The position numbers and the translations under genes are program-made. The notes under the pieces were generated by a model, which was given only the letters and a program-made list of their open reading frames with translations, searched no databases and was not told the origin of the DNA. A stretch of DNA of 64,000 nucleotides from Spirometra erinaceieuropaei (Eukaryota; Platyhelminthes; Cestoda; Diphyllobothriidea; Diphyllobothriidae): assembly GCA_902702965.1 (NCBI GenBank), contig CACRXP010000644.1, forward strand, positions 91,726 to 155,725, given 5' to 3'. The first letter of the stretch is position 1. Every line of letters starts with the position of its first letter. Shown piece after piece: positions 1 to 10,194 of the stretch.

Positions 1-540
1 ACGCGATCATTTCAGTTGCCCTCGATCTTGTCGGTCACATTCTCAGCCTCTGAGAGCTTGTTGCCATGGTAACCTCACCGAAGGCTCCGCCTCAAAGTTT
101 CACAGTAAGCCTGTGTTCTATTCTCCCTCATAATTACGTTACCCTCACATGGATTTCTACATCCCTTATCGACAGAGCACTAAGCTGAATGAGCAGACGA
201 ACCTAGATCCGTATGTCAGATCCTGTCGGTCCGGCGTTAAGGTGTAGTTGACTGACGATCGCCAATACGTCAGAAATGTAAATTTTAGTCTGCGTTCTGT
301 TTATCAGTACTAATTCTTAATCACATATTGACCCTCACCATGTAATCGCACACGGCGGCTCTAAGCTGCGAATTTAACGCAAACCGCAGTGTCCATATGT
401 CATCGTGAAAGAGAAGGGAATGGGCAGAAAGTGCTGCCCTGATGGCGATTCCAACATATCTCTCTGTTTACACTTACGAAGAGTTCCTTGGTTCAAGTAT
501 AATTCAAAATAACTATCGCGTGACATATGTATGCAGGGAG
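1..540. other. Unassigned sequence
   Basis: No coding frame, tRNA-like box or repeat was recognised here. The short frames that enter from the right belong to the SINE that follows and are open on both strands. Confidence 0.4.
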
Positions 541-544
541 AATC

Positions 545-700
545 TACTACCGGAGACAGGGAAGACTGGGATGACCGTTTCGCCCGCCACACCCAATTTT
601 GGATTTTTCGCGACGCCTGAGATTCGAGCTCGGGATCTTTGACCATTGAGTCAAGCGCTCTGCTACTAAGCACATACAGATAGTCCTTATGTGACTTCCT
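545..700 (-). repeat. tRNA-derived SINE, degraded copy
   Basis: Read on the minus strand, a pol III A box-like segment (about 648-665) is followed by a B box-like segment with the GTTCGA-type core (about 619-633). After it comes the family's tail, a diverged form of the block that in better copies reads as the reverse complement of GACAAAGACAAGGGAGACTGG. The same head, boxes and tail recur in about ten places in the window, so this is a dispersed SINE and not a working tRNA gene. It is too diverged to see ends or a target-site duplication. Confidence 0.6.
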
Positions 701-804
701 CCATGGGTTCTAGGTTGAGCTTCATGACACAAGTGAAAGAGAAGGTCCTGTACCCCAATCGGTGAAAGCGACTCCACCACGGTTAATATTCCCGATCGCA
801 ACAG

Positions 805-975
805 GACAACGGGCCTATGGCCTAATAGCAGAGTGTCCGACTCAGTGACTGAAAACTCCGGGTTTGAATACCAGATGCTCCAAAAAGCCTAGGATAGGGT
901 ATGACTGGCTGATTAAGGCTAATAGGCCACACATGGTCATTTCCGTCTCCCTTGTTTATGATGGTACTCTTTTCG
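805..975 (+). repeat. tRNA-derived SINE
   Basis: An A box-like TGGCCTAATAGCAGAGTG (about 817-834) and a B box-like GGGTTTGAATACC (about 860-872) lie about 35 bp apart, as in a tRNA. They are followed by the family tail 'GACTGGCTGA...GGTCATTTCCGTCTCCCTTG'. The copy is opposite in orientation to its neighbour at 545-700. It is a non-coding pol III-type retroposon that would depend on LINE or PLE enzymes in trans. Confidence 0.65.
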
Positions 976-1335
976 GGATATACTTGTGGTTGCTATACGG
1001 CTTCCTTCATGAGTCCTAGATTAAGCCTCAAGACACAACAGGACGAGCAGCGACAGAGAATGGCAAGTGGCGAGACACTAATGAACTTCGGTTCGATGAA
1101 GTGCTTATGACCCATCTGGTATACCCCAGTAGTGGACCAGCTGCGCCAGGTGCGTCTGTTCGGTACAAGTTGGTGGTCAGGGTTATGATCGGCTGAATGA
1201 AGGCAAACAAGCCCGAAACAGTGCTGTATCAATCTGCCCCCCAGACTCTGTCGTCTCCCCTCTGCTATCATAGCTTGGCCGACTTCGGCCTGGTAGGTGG
1301 TTGCCTGTTCGTGACTCCTATCGCCCATACGAAGC
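976..1335 (-). repeat. SINE head-like repeat and flanking sequence
   Basis: The segment at 1000-1042 is clearly related to 697-742 (shared pattern CTTCCTYCATGRGTYCTAG). It resembles the 5' head of the SINE family seen better at 23.6 kb and 27.4 kb. The rest, to 1335, is unassigned; the open frames on both strands look like chance. Confidence 0.35.
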
Positions 1336-1368
1336 TTGCTAGCTTCGGGAAGCCCATTCCTGAGTGAA

Positions 1369-1389
1369 TATATATATATATATATATAT
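1369..1389. repeat. (TA)n microsatellite
   Basis: About ten uninterrupted TA units. Confidence 0.95.
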
Positions 1390-1393
1390 TACA

Positions 1394-1742
1394 GATGGGC
1401 GCTCACCGATCAGGATACAGAACATACTCGTTCTGTTGTGCCTTGGGGCTCATACTTAAACCCTCGCAGGCAGTCGCACAGCGACTGGTGATATAGGTAG
1501 ACAAGGTGATACCGACAAAGACAAGGGAGACCGGAATGGCCATTTCTGGCTTATTAGCCGTCATCAGCCAGTCATACCCAACCCCAACTGTGGATCACTT
1601 GAGATTCGAACCCGGGATCTTTGGTCATGGAGTTTGACGCTCTACCATTGAGCCACGGGCCCGTTGTCTTGTCGGTTGTGATCGGGAATATCAATTATGA
1701 CAGATGGGCGCTCACCGATCAGGATACAGAACATGCTCGTTC
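1394..1742 (-). repeat. tRNA-derived SINE bounded by direct repeats of its head
   Basis: The minus strand gives a well-kept tRNA-like head: GTGGCTCAATGGTAGAGCG (A box) and GGGTTCGAATCTC (B box) within about 1600-1662. The tail toward lower coordinates contains the family block at about 1513-1545. The outermost 44 bp at 1394-1438 and 1699-1742 are almost identical and in the same orientation (both contain GGGCGCTCACCGATCAGGAT). The element therefore looks like one unit plus a partial repeat of its head, as if copied from a tandem or circular template. It is non-coding. Confidence 0.7.
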
Positions 1743-1785
1743 TAAGAAGAATGAGCCCTTTAATAAATTAAACAAACTTTATTTT

Positions 1786-1830
1786 GTTAATTTTCGACGC
1801 TGATTCATCAGGTCGTCGTCAGACGCATTG
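1786..1830 (-). ncRNA. Hammerhead ribozyme-like motif, AAUU subfamily
   Basis: On the minus strand the core CUGACGA (1822-1816) is followed by one C, a stem II strand GAC, an inner CUGAU/AUCAG hairpin, the closing GUC, then GAAA (1795-1792). The GAA is followed by self-complementary AAUU and an A at the cleavage position. Stem I pairs only about two bases, so self-cleavage is uncertain. The motif sits at the 3' end of a PLE remnant, as in the other copies. Confidence 0.5.
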
Positions 1831-2160
1831 AAAGTGTGAAAACAGTTAAAATTTAAGCATTCTCGAAAAACCGATATTGATTTGTTAGTGCTGAGGATGG
1901 GTCGATGCTGTGGGCTAACGTCACGTTCTGACCGGCTATCACCTTTTCCCTCTTCTCGAGGTTTGTGTGCATGACTTCTAGATCGATGCGCTGATTTATG
2001 CGTGAATCATCAGAGTGAATAGATTCTAGAAATTTTTGCTCTTTGTTATCTAAGTAGCGCAGCCGTAAGTTCGGTTCGATTGCGGGAAAAGCCATAGCAT
2101 TTAATTCCTCCATGAGAAATTTGTGTCTCGCTGGGTATAACGGAAAGCTGAACAAAAGAA
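1790..2160 (-). mobile_element. Penelope-like element 3' end (GIY-YIG C-terminus plus ribozyme end)
   Basis: The minus frame 2155-1853 encodes 100 residues. The pattern 'FLESIHSDDSRINQRIDLE' matches the conserved tail after the GIY-YIG endonuclease of PLEs (compare SWFTGPQSINKYNDLP in the copy at 10.5 kb). Downstream, the element ends in a hammerhead-like sequence at 1786-1830. RT and the catalytic GIY-YIG half are missing, so it is a 5'-truncated dead copy. A related, more decayed copy lies in the same orientation at 2925-3190. Confidence 0.6.
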
Positions 2161-2369
2161 CTGTCTTAAACCTACACCACTGTTGTGTCTGCGGGCGCTT
2201 TAATTCACCCTCAAGATCTTTGTCTAGAAACTATTTTTTCCTTCGCCATACAATGCTAACGACAAATAAATGATGGACCTATGTGTTCGCATATATACGA
2301 ACTTCTTGACGAAAATATAATGCAGGAATCAGGAGCTATGACTCTTCTAACGGGTAACCGAAAGTTATG

Positions 2370-2640
2370 GCTGCACTGTGTACACATGACGAGTTAATGG
2401 GGTCCCGGCATAACTTCAAGTTTGACGAGGCCGAAATTCTCAAAAGAAGAGATGACCACGTGAGCGGTCGGCTGTTTGACTCATTGTCCGTCGGCCCCTA
2501 GTCGATAAAATGTGTAATGACCTTCCTTCTCCATATTCTCCTTCTTATGACTGTCTCTAATGATGGGTGCGAGTGAGAATCCGAAACGTCAGGCCAATAA
2601 ACTTCTCGTTCCAGAGATTGCATTCTTTTAGTGATGTAGT
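2370..2640 (+). mobile_element. Penelope-like element 3' end, decayed
   Basis: A plus-strand remnant of the GIY-YIG C-terminal half is visible at about 2405-2500: 'NFKFDEAEIL' followed by a diverged 'VSGRLFDS...VGP'. It matches the family of the 10.5 kb and 58 kb elements (HTFKFDEAEILARGDNRVSRELLESWF). It is interrupted by a stop and followed by the family's 3' untranslated end with a hammerhead-like motif at 2553-2594. It lacks RT and the catalytic part of GIY-YIG. Confidence 0.65.
2553..2594 (+). ncRNA. Hammerhead ribozyme-like motif, ACGU subfamily, mutated core
   Basis: Stem I strands GUCU (2553-2556) and AGGC (2591-2594) can pair. The core reads CUAAUGA in place of CUGAUGA (G5 to A), then one U, a stem II pair, GAAA (2583-2586) and self-complementary ACGU with C before the predicted cleavage. 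The G5 change makes activity unlikely. Confidence 0.5.
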
Positions 2641-2924
2641 AATATACTTAGGGCAGTTGGAGTACCCCTGACGATCCTATCGAACACGGCTCATGCATTA
2701 TTAATTTTAAGTAAACGTGTTACTAAAATGTTGCCAATAGGATATTTTTTACATAAAGGTCTTAACAATTCGGAACGGCAGCATGAACACCGAGCGACAG
2801 ATGGTCTTTCATTTACAATCGAGATTATAAATGCAACTATGAATTGGAAGTCAGGCATCCCAAGAAATATAATTTAAAGGTAAACACATTCTCTCGAAAA
2901 AAAAATAGAGACCTATATTAGGTA
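2641..2924. other. Unassigned sequence
   Basis: AT-rich spacer between two PLE ends. No feature recognised. Confidence 0.4.
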
Positions 2925-3190
2925 AATTTTCGACGCTGACTCCCAGGTCGTCGTCTGACTTGAGTAACTGGGCAAAAAAACAATTAACAATTAACTGCCT
3001 GAAAAACTAATATTCATTTGGTGTTTGCGCCAATAAGCGGCCGCCGTGTGCGTTATTCCGTATTGATTGGCTCTCGTCTTGTCTACTTTTCCCTAAGATT
3101 TATGTGAGTGACATCTATACTAATTTACCGACTGATTCATGATTCATCGGAGTGCATGCCTTCAAGAAATTCTCGGCCTTTTTAAAGGGG
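2925..3190 (-). mobile_element. Penelope-like element 3' end, heavily decayed
   Basis: The segment is collinear with 1790-2160 on the same strand. The ribozyme-like end (about 2930-2965, core now CAGACGA) is followed upstream by a frame-broken version of the same C-terminal peptide, with the relics of ENFLEG.HSDES and INQS spread over two frames. It is an older copy of the same subfamily. Confidence 0.5.
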
Positions 3191-3355
3191 CAAACTCCAA
3201 CGATGCGATGCAGTTATATACAATCACCTCAAAATACAGTCAATTGTGTAGTTTGTGCGAGAAAATTGCATCAAACATGCAGGGGTGTTTTATATAGGAA
3301 GGGAAATCAGGAAATAAAGTTTATGGCTGGCCAGAGATAGTCCTGTAGTGAGTCG

Positions 3356-4066
3356 TCGTTTACCAAAAAATCAAACGATCCAACTGCCTATCGAATACAA
3401 CCATGGTATCAGTTGTCATTATGCCATTTGAGATTGAGTTCCACGGTCGAACTACACGCTGACTGAATGAGAACTTCCGATGGTTTAAGCGTGTGCGCTC
3501 CCGTTTGACCTTGTTCGGATGCCCATGCAGGTTACTCATGACCGAGAAATAATAGAACTCTTCAGATTTGAGCGAATAATCGTGTCCGCGGATAGTGCGA
3601 ACATCAACAGCAAGTTGCACATCATTTCTCTATAGGATAGGGGAGCAAATTAAGCTGACGGAGTCCCGAGACCGTCCACCAGTTTTGTCGTCCGTAGTTG
3701 CAGCTGTTCGATGTGGTCACCTTCCTTCATCCAGGACATCCATGCTGGCATTCCGTATTCCAAATGCAATCTGACGAACGTACCAAATATCTGCGAGAAG
3801 AGTTGGGGAGGAAAGACTACGAAGGACCGCCCAATCCAGGGAATGCGGCTGGTTGGCTTTTGGACGGTTCTTTTGCAGTGCTTGGATGGCAGCAAATTTG
3901 GACTTGTCCGGACACCTAAGTCTTTGTGCGTGTCCACTTCTTTTAGTGAAACCCAATTTATGGTGTACTGGTGTTTCGGGAAGTGCCTTCCACCAGATTC
4001 TAGGCGCAAGACTACACATCCGGATACATTAAACGTTGGAAACCACTTGTTGGACCATGCAGCCAA
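3356..4066 (-). pseudogene. LINE reverse transcriptase thumb and C-terminus
   Basis: Frame 4066-3650 (138 codons) carries the block after the FADD box: AAWSNKWFPTFNVSGCVVLR, then LKEVDTHKDLGV and IFGTFVRLHLEYGMPAW, which match the conserved connection region of CR1/jockey-like LINEs. Frame 3620-3360 continues with the terminal FSQRVVRPWNSI motif. A frameshift separates the two frames near 3630-3650. The element's 3' end is taken as about 3356; no poly-A tail or satellite end is obvious. Confidence 0.85.
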
Positions 4067-4624
4067 CTAATTAACATCTTCCTGTAGTTTCTGGGCGTCG
4101 TCAACACAGCTGGTTGTTTTCCAGATCTTTATATTATCGGAAAACGTGATGGCCTCGCATTCGAGGCATGCAGTACAGCCGTTTGTATAGAGGAGTACAA
4201 GCAGAGGACCCAAGACAGAACGCTATGGAACGCCGCTTTCTACCGGTACCCATTCGAATGCAGTGGTGCCAACAATTCCTATTTGGAGCCTGTATGATAG
4301 GAAACTTTTAAAATGTTGCCCTATATTCCACACTCCAAAATCTTCTGTAAGAGTCATCCATGAAGAACGCTATAAAACGCCTTTTTGAACTCGAAGAAGA
4401 TGAAATCCACTGGAAGGCCCTGGTCTGTGGATTTTGCCCATTTTTCTTACGATTAAAGACTACTCGTAAGACATGAGTGACCACGAAGAAATCCGAACTG
4501 AGCAGTACACATAAGGTTCCTCTGGTCCAGATATGTCACTAAATGTCCCTTAATAAGTCGTTCCATGACCCTGCACAAAATACAGGTTAAACTAATAGGA
4601 CGGCAATTTTCTGTCTCCAGCCTG

Positions 4625-5160
4625 GGTCCTCCTTTATAAATTGGAGAAATATGGACAGTTTTCCATTCCTCTGGCAGTTCTCCTTCTTCCATGGACTTCT
4701 GAAATATCATGGACACGGCTCACACAGTACGTCAGCTAATTCTAGGAAGACAAGTGGATGAATTCTATCTGGACCAGATGATATGACAGGCTTCAGTCGG
4801 CGCAGTTCGATCCTTATCAACGTGGGTGGGAAGAACTTATTTTCTTCCAATGCAGGAGAGGAAGGATTTTGTTGTTATTCTGGGTAGGGGCCCTAATCTG
4901 GACACGTCTTTGCGGATTGGAGAAATAAAGGCAGTTTTCTATTCCTCCGGCAGTTCACCTTCTTCTATGGACTTTTGAAATATAAGCCAATTTTCCAAGG
5001 GCAAGTACATAAATTCTATCTGGACCAGATAATTTGGCAGGCTTCAATAGACGTAGTCCGCTTCTTATCATCGTGGACGAGCAGTGAAGATTGTCATTTA
5101 AGGCAAACGATGAAGGATTTTATTGTTGGTCTAGGTAAGGCATAGGAGGAGGATTTGTGT
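4625..5160 (-). repeat. Internal tandem duplication within the LINE
   Basis: The blocks 4625-4890 and 4905-5160 are in the same orientation and share long matching runs, for example ATTGGAGAAATA at 4639 and 4918 and ATTCTATCTGGACCAGAT at 4760 and 5013. They have diverged clearly, so the duplication is old. It repeats part of the RT N-terminal region and the end of the linker. Confidence 0.75.
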
Positions 5161-5219
5161 CATAAGTGAATACGGACGGAAAGAAACCAGAGAAGACTGA
5201 TGCTTTCATTTGGTCATCC

Positions 5220-5220
<1 letters not shown>

Positions 5221-5272
<52 letters not shown>
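5221..5272. repeat. (TA)n microsatellite
   Basis: Twenty-six uninterrupted TA units lying inside the LINE linker. Confidence 0.97.
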
Positions 5273-5274
<2 letters not shown>

Positions 5275-5559
5275 TCGGTTTTGTGACCTCAGCATCGGAA
5301 TGGGGTCCCGATTTATTTTGCCACTACGTATATAATCGGAGAGGAGTTTAGGATGCACCAAAGAGTTTTGAAATATGCATAGCTCATAGGTCCTTCGAAG
5401 TCTATTAGCTTTACGTTTGCATACATCCCGTTGTCGCTTATATTCTTGGAGGTATTGTGAACTCTCTGTTAGTCGATAACGTCTCCACACCATATTTCTC
5501 CTCTTAAACGCGATTCATAGTTTCCGGTTTATCCACGACGGGCGGCTACTTGTTTTCAT

Positions 5560-6340
5560 TCCTCTAAGTGGACAGTTTAGATCAATGATTCTTTTAACCA
5601 ATATGCTGAACACGCTCCAGTAGTCGTTAAATGTTCCCTGCAATGTGATTTACATGGTATTGACCAGACTTGTGTTCGCATTTTGGAAAATCTTCCTTCC
5701 AGCTATTTGTTTCAAACTGGAGTACTCGAAGAACATGGCAATATGATCAATAGCATCAACTGGCGGGAGATTTTGTACATCCAGTCCACTCTCATCATCT
5801 CGAATGAGCACAAGGTCAAGGTAATGTGAACATTATCCTTCCCTAACACGTGCTCCGACAGTTAGATTCTGGAAAAGTAGTTCGCCTGCTGCCGATTCAA
5901 GCAAATGTTGTCCGAAGGTGTCCGCTGGACCCAAAACCGTCCAAGCTTGCCAGTAAATATCGGGGGCGTTAAAGTCCCCAACAATAAGGACGCCGGTTTT
6001 CCAGCAGATCTTTCTGAGTTCTTTTAAAAGAAGGCTATCGTGTTCGGCAATCTGCTATGGGGGACGGTATACAACTGCAAACGCCACTGACCGGACGCGT
6101 TTAGTAGAGCCAGTTAAGGATAAAAATTCCACTTTCGCGGTTGTTGTGGGATATTGCTCAGTGGCCGTGGTTAGGTTGTAGCCAACATCGACAGCGACCC
6201 CTCCTCTTCAAAACAGTTGATAACCTCTGAGGGATATCTCATGATCTCCAACAGTCACAGAAAGCCATGTTTCTGTTAAGGCAATGACATCTGGCGCGTG
6301 TTCGTCAACCAAAATCCTGGGTCCATTAATCTAGTAAACG
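5560..6340 (-). pseudogene. LINE apurinic-like (EEP) endonuclease domain, decayed
   Basis: This domain nicks target DNA for target-primed reverse transcription. Minus-strand translation in pieces gives HAPDVIALTETWLSVTVGDH (about 6300-6241, the ETWL motif), then FAVVYRPP followed by a stop (about 6085), KTGVLIVGDFNAPDIYWQAW (about 6000-5941, the GDFN motif) and LPPVDAIDHIAMFFEY (about 5780-5730). The last is the SDH motif with S replaced by I. The order and spacing fit LINE endonucleases. Stops and frame changes between the blocks show it is not translated whole. Confidence 0.8.
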
Positions 6341-6390
6341 GGCTCTATATATTCGAATACATCACCTTTAGTGGCCGTCTTTTCGAAGGG

Positions 6391-7084
6391 AGCCAGTCCC
6401 GATTACAAAGGGATTGGTCATAGGAACGTGCGCCTGATCTGTACTATCATTTCTTCCCCTATTTTCAACCCCTTTTCTCCCTCTTCTGTCCTCCCCTTCC
6501 GTTCTGTCCAGAGATCCCCCGTTTTGTGTCTTTCTTTCGGTTCGTAATCTGGCTAAAAAAGACCTCCTTATACGAATGACGAAGAGTCGTTCTCACTTCT
6601 AGGAGATGTGAAGCCCGGGCTTCACTTTCAAGAATGACTTTGAGAGGCTTTGGTGATGACAGTTCACACGATGCATCAGCGTTCCCTAGACAGAAGACTT
6701 TGTGCAGTGAACACATTCTCCGTTCTGAAGAAGGGCATTTGAGTATGCTCGAAAGAGGTTGAGATCGAAGAAATGGACTCAGGAGCTGCTTTTATGACGA
6801 TATTTAGTTTTCGGTCAAGACGCCTGTTTGGTGACTCCGGTATATGCTTTGTAACGATGCCTTTACTGCGATCAAGTAGTGGGCCCCGGCGTTTAGTTTT
6901 ATCACAGGGTCAACATTGCGCCAATTTCTTCTGAACTGCTTCCTAGAACTCGCCTATTCGCTTCTATCTCTTATCGTCAGGGAAGGTCAGTTGGATATGC
7001 TCCATACTAGCCTTAACTTCATATTTTTGGAAATTAGGTTCAGTTTCTAAACGTCAACTTTAAACCAGAATTCGGTAAGATCCA
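6391..7084. other. Unassigned sequence upstream of the LINE
   Basis: This could include the LINE 5' untranslated region. A minus frame at 6716-6465 has no recognisable domain. Confidence 0.35.
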
Positions 7085-7225
7085 ATTTCTTCGCTGTACC
7101 TGTTAGGGACTAGGGATAGGGGTTAGGGTAAGGGGTTATGGATTAAGGTTAGAGGTTGGGGTTAGGAACTAGGGATTAGGGGTTAAGGGTAGGGATTGGG
7201 GTTAGCGGTTAGGATTAGGGGTTAA
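7085..7225 (+). repeat. Degenerate TTAGGG telomere-like array
   Basis: About 140 bp made almost entirely of variants of TTAGGG/TTAGGGG (GGGATTAGG, GGGGTTAGGG, GGTTAGCGG). TTAGGG is the flatworm telomere unit. The degeneracy marks an old interstitial array, not a chromosome end. Confidence 0.8.
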
Positions 7226-9304
7226 GCTGGGGCTTGTCTACTGCTGGTAGGGCTACGTAATGTGGTCCAACCCAGAATTTCAAAGTAAAACTAAATGCAA
7301 AAATTAATGCCGTGTGCCATCCTGAAATGAGGACGGAAATGTAAGTGTTACTCCGCAGGAGGGCTTATCATAAATCCGCTCTCATTTTATGTTTACACTT
7401 CTGTGAGAGCTCTTTGGTTCAAGTTTAAATTGAGTAAAATAACTGGCATACATGATACTCGTGAAGAGGCCGCTTCTTCGGCTAATTCTACCTTGCGTTT
7501 TAAAAATTAGGAGAGGCTCTCACTAACCTCACTGCAACACTAGTCCTTTGAGGTTTCACTGCAGACGATGGCGTGACAAATGCCTCTACGTGCAACGAAA
7601 CCAAGGTGGGAGTTTTGTGCAATGCTAAGAAATCTTCTACACAGTCAGAGAGCTCAAAAAGATACTGTACAGTGTATTTAAAAGCAGAAATAAAGTTTGG
7701 TCTTATCAAATGCAAAACGTGATAGATTTCTTTTTACCTAATCCACTCAACCCTCGTCAAAAAACCGATACAGAGCTTGAAAATTAACAAAACAATGAAC
7801 ATTGTAGGTTCTGTGCTAAAGTCCAGTCCGAGGAGTAGCGATCTAAAACGTCTTCTTGCAAGTAAGTGCTACGCACTTTTTCACAATGGCACATCCGGGT
7901 GTTGACATGTTGTGGGATCCAAATCTACACTCACTTATGCCTTCAGTTGGCCAGCGAAAGAAGCTTTGCTTGCATTAACTGGACGCAGGAACCCATAGAG
8001 AATATTGGGTGACCTGCGAGCGCAAGCAGTCCAAACGAAGTAACTCAAAAAAAAACTAGTCTCTTTTATGCCATCTTGTTCACATTTCGCTGTACCAACA
8101 ACACCACTCCTTTCCACCCAAGGGGGCGGAGTGGGAAAGTGCTCCTCCTTCTCTTTCTTCTTTCCCTTCCCCTCTCCCCGGCTTGTCCTTCATTCGCTCT
8201 GTTCTATCAAAGAGAATGCGAAATTACGGTGGTTGATGTAGATTGCACGCAGACGCCGACCGCGCCAAACACCAGCCGTTTGCCAAACCGAGTAAGTTTT
8301 GCTTACTCCCACCCGACCCTCCTCGCCAGTTGGCGCTCTCACTATTTCGTAAGCATAGCTTCGTCCATCGGAAGACGTGAAGCATACGCAAGCAGGCATT
8401 ACGAAAATGCCAGGGAACACGATGCACTGCGAGGACATACTTCAGTGCGCGGAGAGCGCTTGTGACATTTCGGGCGAACCACGCAGCAGCAGAGGCAACT
8501 GATTGGCTGAAAAGATAAACAATTGGAGCCATCGCTTCACGGACGGAATTATTGGAAAAAAGACTATGCCTCGATTGAAATATTGGGTATTGCAATGCAA
8601 GATTAAGAGATTCTCCCGGCGCTTTGAAAGCCTAAAAACGTCATCACCTCCAGTCCATATCGGGAGGGATGTACAAGTTAGGGCGGCAACAGTAACAAAA
8701 GACAGCAGGCAAAATCACCATGGTAACCGCGGACTAGCCAGGAACTAACGAGGGAGGTTTTGATACAGTTGATATCCTTAACATTTTTTCTGCACAGCGT
8801 GAGGAGGTTACCTGAATAAAGAGCGCACTTTTGTAAAAAAAACGGACGTGTACACAAAATTGGCCACTCGGACAGCTAAAAAGGAATCTACAAATCGACA
8901 AATGCTCGACAGTAATAAAACCGCAGCGACTGTCGCTTGCACCACAGGCCGACCTATCACTTCTAAGTTGGTCTGCAAGCAGCATATCATCTTACCTCAT
9001 TCCAATAGCACGAGGTAAATATCCCGAACAACAACTATCGAAGATCAGAATACTTGGTATGATCGCAGACCTTAAGGACACTTGCTTTCGACAATAAAGT
9101 CCGTATATTTGGTTCCGGACAATCCATTCTTGACATCTTGAGATGAGAACTTACGTCTATCAAAGGTCTTACATGACTTAAGAGTTAACAACCTGGTCAT
9201 CCTCAAAGAGAACACACGGAGACTCGGCCCTATCTCATTTTTAGGGTTGTGATGGGTTGGGTTGAGTAGCTTTGCGACACTCACTGATAGCTAGGAACAT
9301 TAAA
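7226..9304. other. Unassigned sequence
   Basis: No mobile element or known domain was recognised over about 2 kb. The stretch 8070-8750 is less AT-rich and has overlapping open frames on both strands (plus 8076-8465 and 8503-8748; minus 8595-8224). None shows a familiar motif, and the overlap of both strands argues for composition and not coding. A host exon or promoter cannot be excluded. Confidence 0.3.
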
Positions 9305-9412
9305 AGTAGGCAGTATGTTATTACCGACAAAGACAAGGGAGACTGGAATGGTCATTTCTGGAACAAATGAGTTCCATAAGAACGATAGGTGAGCGCCCCC
9401 TGTACCCTGTCA
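9305..9412 (-). repeat. SINE fragment (tail plus head, no tRNA part)
   Basis: It contains the family tail block TTACCGACAAAGACAAGGGA at about 9320 followed directly by a partial head (GAGTTCCATAAGAACGAT...GTGAGCGCCCC). The tRNA-like middle is missing. Confidence 0.6.
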
Positions 9413-9769
9413 ACACCCCTCAGCTATCTATTAGTGGCAGTCTCCCTCTGTGGATGTTATTTTGCGGACTATGGCCAGGTCAGGTGGGATCGAGATGCCA
9501 GCGTGCAAAAAATCCTGAATGCTGATACACTCGAATAGAGCCTCAGCTGCCGCGGCATTGTAAAGTGATCGGGGATGTTGGGAATATCAAAAAATATTAC
9601 TCTCCATTTTGAGAACTCTAGATGAACCTGGTAGATAGTAAGTTACCACAGAATTGACAGTTTAAACAGCGGAAGTGAACTCTCCAATCGTTTATATGGA
9701 TGACAGGGAAAAAAATCTGGGAGGCCTGGGCATTCGACACCAAACTCCACAAGCAGGCATTTTGCTATA
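9413..9769. other. Unassigned sequence
   Basis: No recognisable feature. Confidence 0.35.
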
Positions 9770-9965
9770 CTCCACTCCTTGAAGAAGAAGACACGATCGC
9801 CGGGACAAGAGCTTTATTAGCCTGACGTTTCGGATTCCTGCTCGAATCCATCATCACAGACATAAGCAGATAAGGGTGGTTTATGCACATGTGGCTCCCT
9901 GCGCCCATCTCCCCCCCCGTAGTGCACCCGGTGGACATAATCTCCATCGACGGTTGAACTATCAG
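9770..9965 (-). mobile_element. Penelope-like element 3' end (solo pLTR-like copy)
   Basis: Closely related to 10195-10360 and in the same orientation: both share the family end GGGACAAGAGCTTYATTAG and the hammerhead-like block. Only the terminal 200 bp is present. With the next element it makes a direct-repeat arrangement of PLE ends, as described for PLE pseudo-LTRs; the 230 bp between them is unassigned. Confidence 0.65.
9817..9861 (-). ncRNA. Hammerhead ribozyme-like motif, ACGU subfamily
   Basis: On the minus strand, stem I GUCU/AGGC pairs. The core reads GUGAUGA in place of CUGAUGA (C3 to G). Then come one U, stem II GGAUUC/GAAUCC, GAAA, self-complementary ACGU and C. Stem II is perfect, but the C3 change probably kills cleavage unless G8 changed too, which it did not. 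Confidence 0.6.
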
Positions 9966-10194
9966 AAAGCCCTGCGAGCGGAAAGTGTGCCGTTAAGCAT
10001 AGCTGACTGATCTCTTCTCCTTCCCATACACTTTCTCATGCCAACAAATATGCGGGTCTTAACCTGACCTTATCGGGATGTATCGGCAACTGCCGTTGTA
10101 CCATCAACAAACCCGAATTTGACACTAAGCTGGAAAACATCATGGTGTTGACGAACCTTTCTACATCCGCCCTCACTGCGTACGACTATGACGT
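9966..10194. other. Spacer between two PLE ends
   Basis: No motif recognised. It may be the far 5' part of a PLE or host DNA. Confidence 0.3.

Larger units (their letters stand above)
4080..5493 (-). pseudogene. LINE linker and reverse transcriptase palm, decayed
   Basis: The linker frame (5493-5206) starts VWRRYRLTESSQYLQEYKRQ and runs into the (TA)n tract. The RT N-terminal block at 4716-4453 contains EGELPEEWKTVHISPIYKGG, ENCRPISLTCILCRVMERLI and QFGFLRGHSCLTSSL, which are RT motifs 1-2. Farther on, the usual GVPQGSVLGP appears with a stop in place of Q (about 4230). The catalytic FADD box reads FSDN (about 4150), losing an essential Asp. The enzyme is therefore dead twice over. The segment 4905-5160 is a diverged repeat of 4625-4890. 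Confidence 0.85.
3356..6390 (-). mobile_element. CR1/jockey-like non-LTR retrotransposon (LINE), long but inactive
   Basis: Read on the minus strand, the parts appear in LINE order: an APE/EEP endonuclease (about 6340-5560), a basic linker (about 5493-5210), RT palm (about 4740-4080) and thumb/C-terminus (about 4066-3360). At about 3 kb this is the longest single element in the window. It is broken by stops and frameshifts, a (TA)n tract at 5221-5272 and an internal duplication of about 270 bp (4625-4890 against 4905-5160). I assign it to the CR1/jockey group from the GVPQGSVLGP-type RT motif and the FSQRVVRPWN C-terminus. The exact clade needs a tree. Confidence 0.85.

Noticed and set aside
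5206..5493. Protein ending in alternating Tyr-Ile
   Set aside because: The tail is the (TA)n tract. Only the first 70 residues are LINE linker.
7085..7225. True chromosome end
   Set aside because: The array is degenerate and has ordinary sequence on both sides.
8076..8748. Possible signal-peptide protein at 8076-8465 and a basic protein at 8503-8748
   Set aside because: Frames overlap equally long frames on the other strand and show no conserved motif. The hydrophobic stretch comes from CTTCC-rich sequence.
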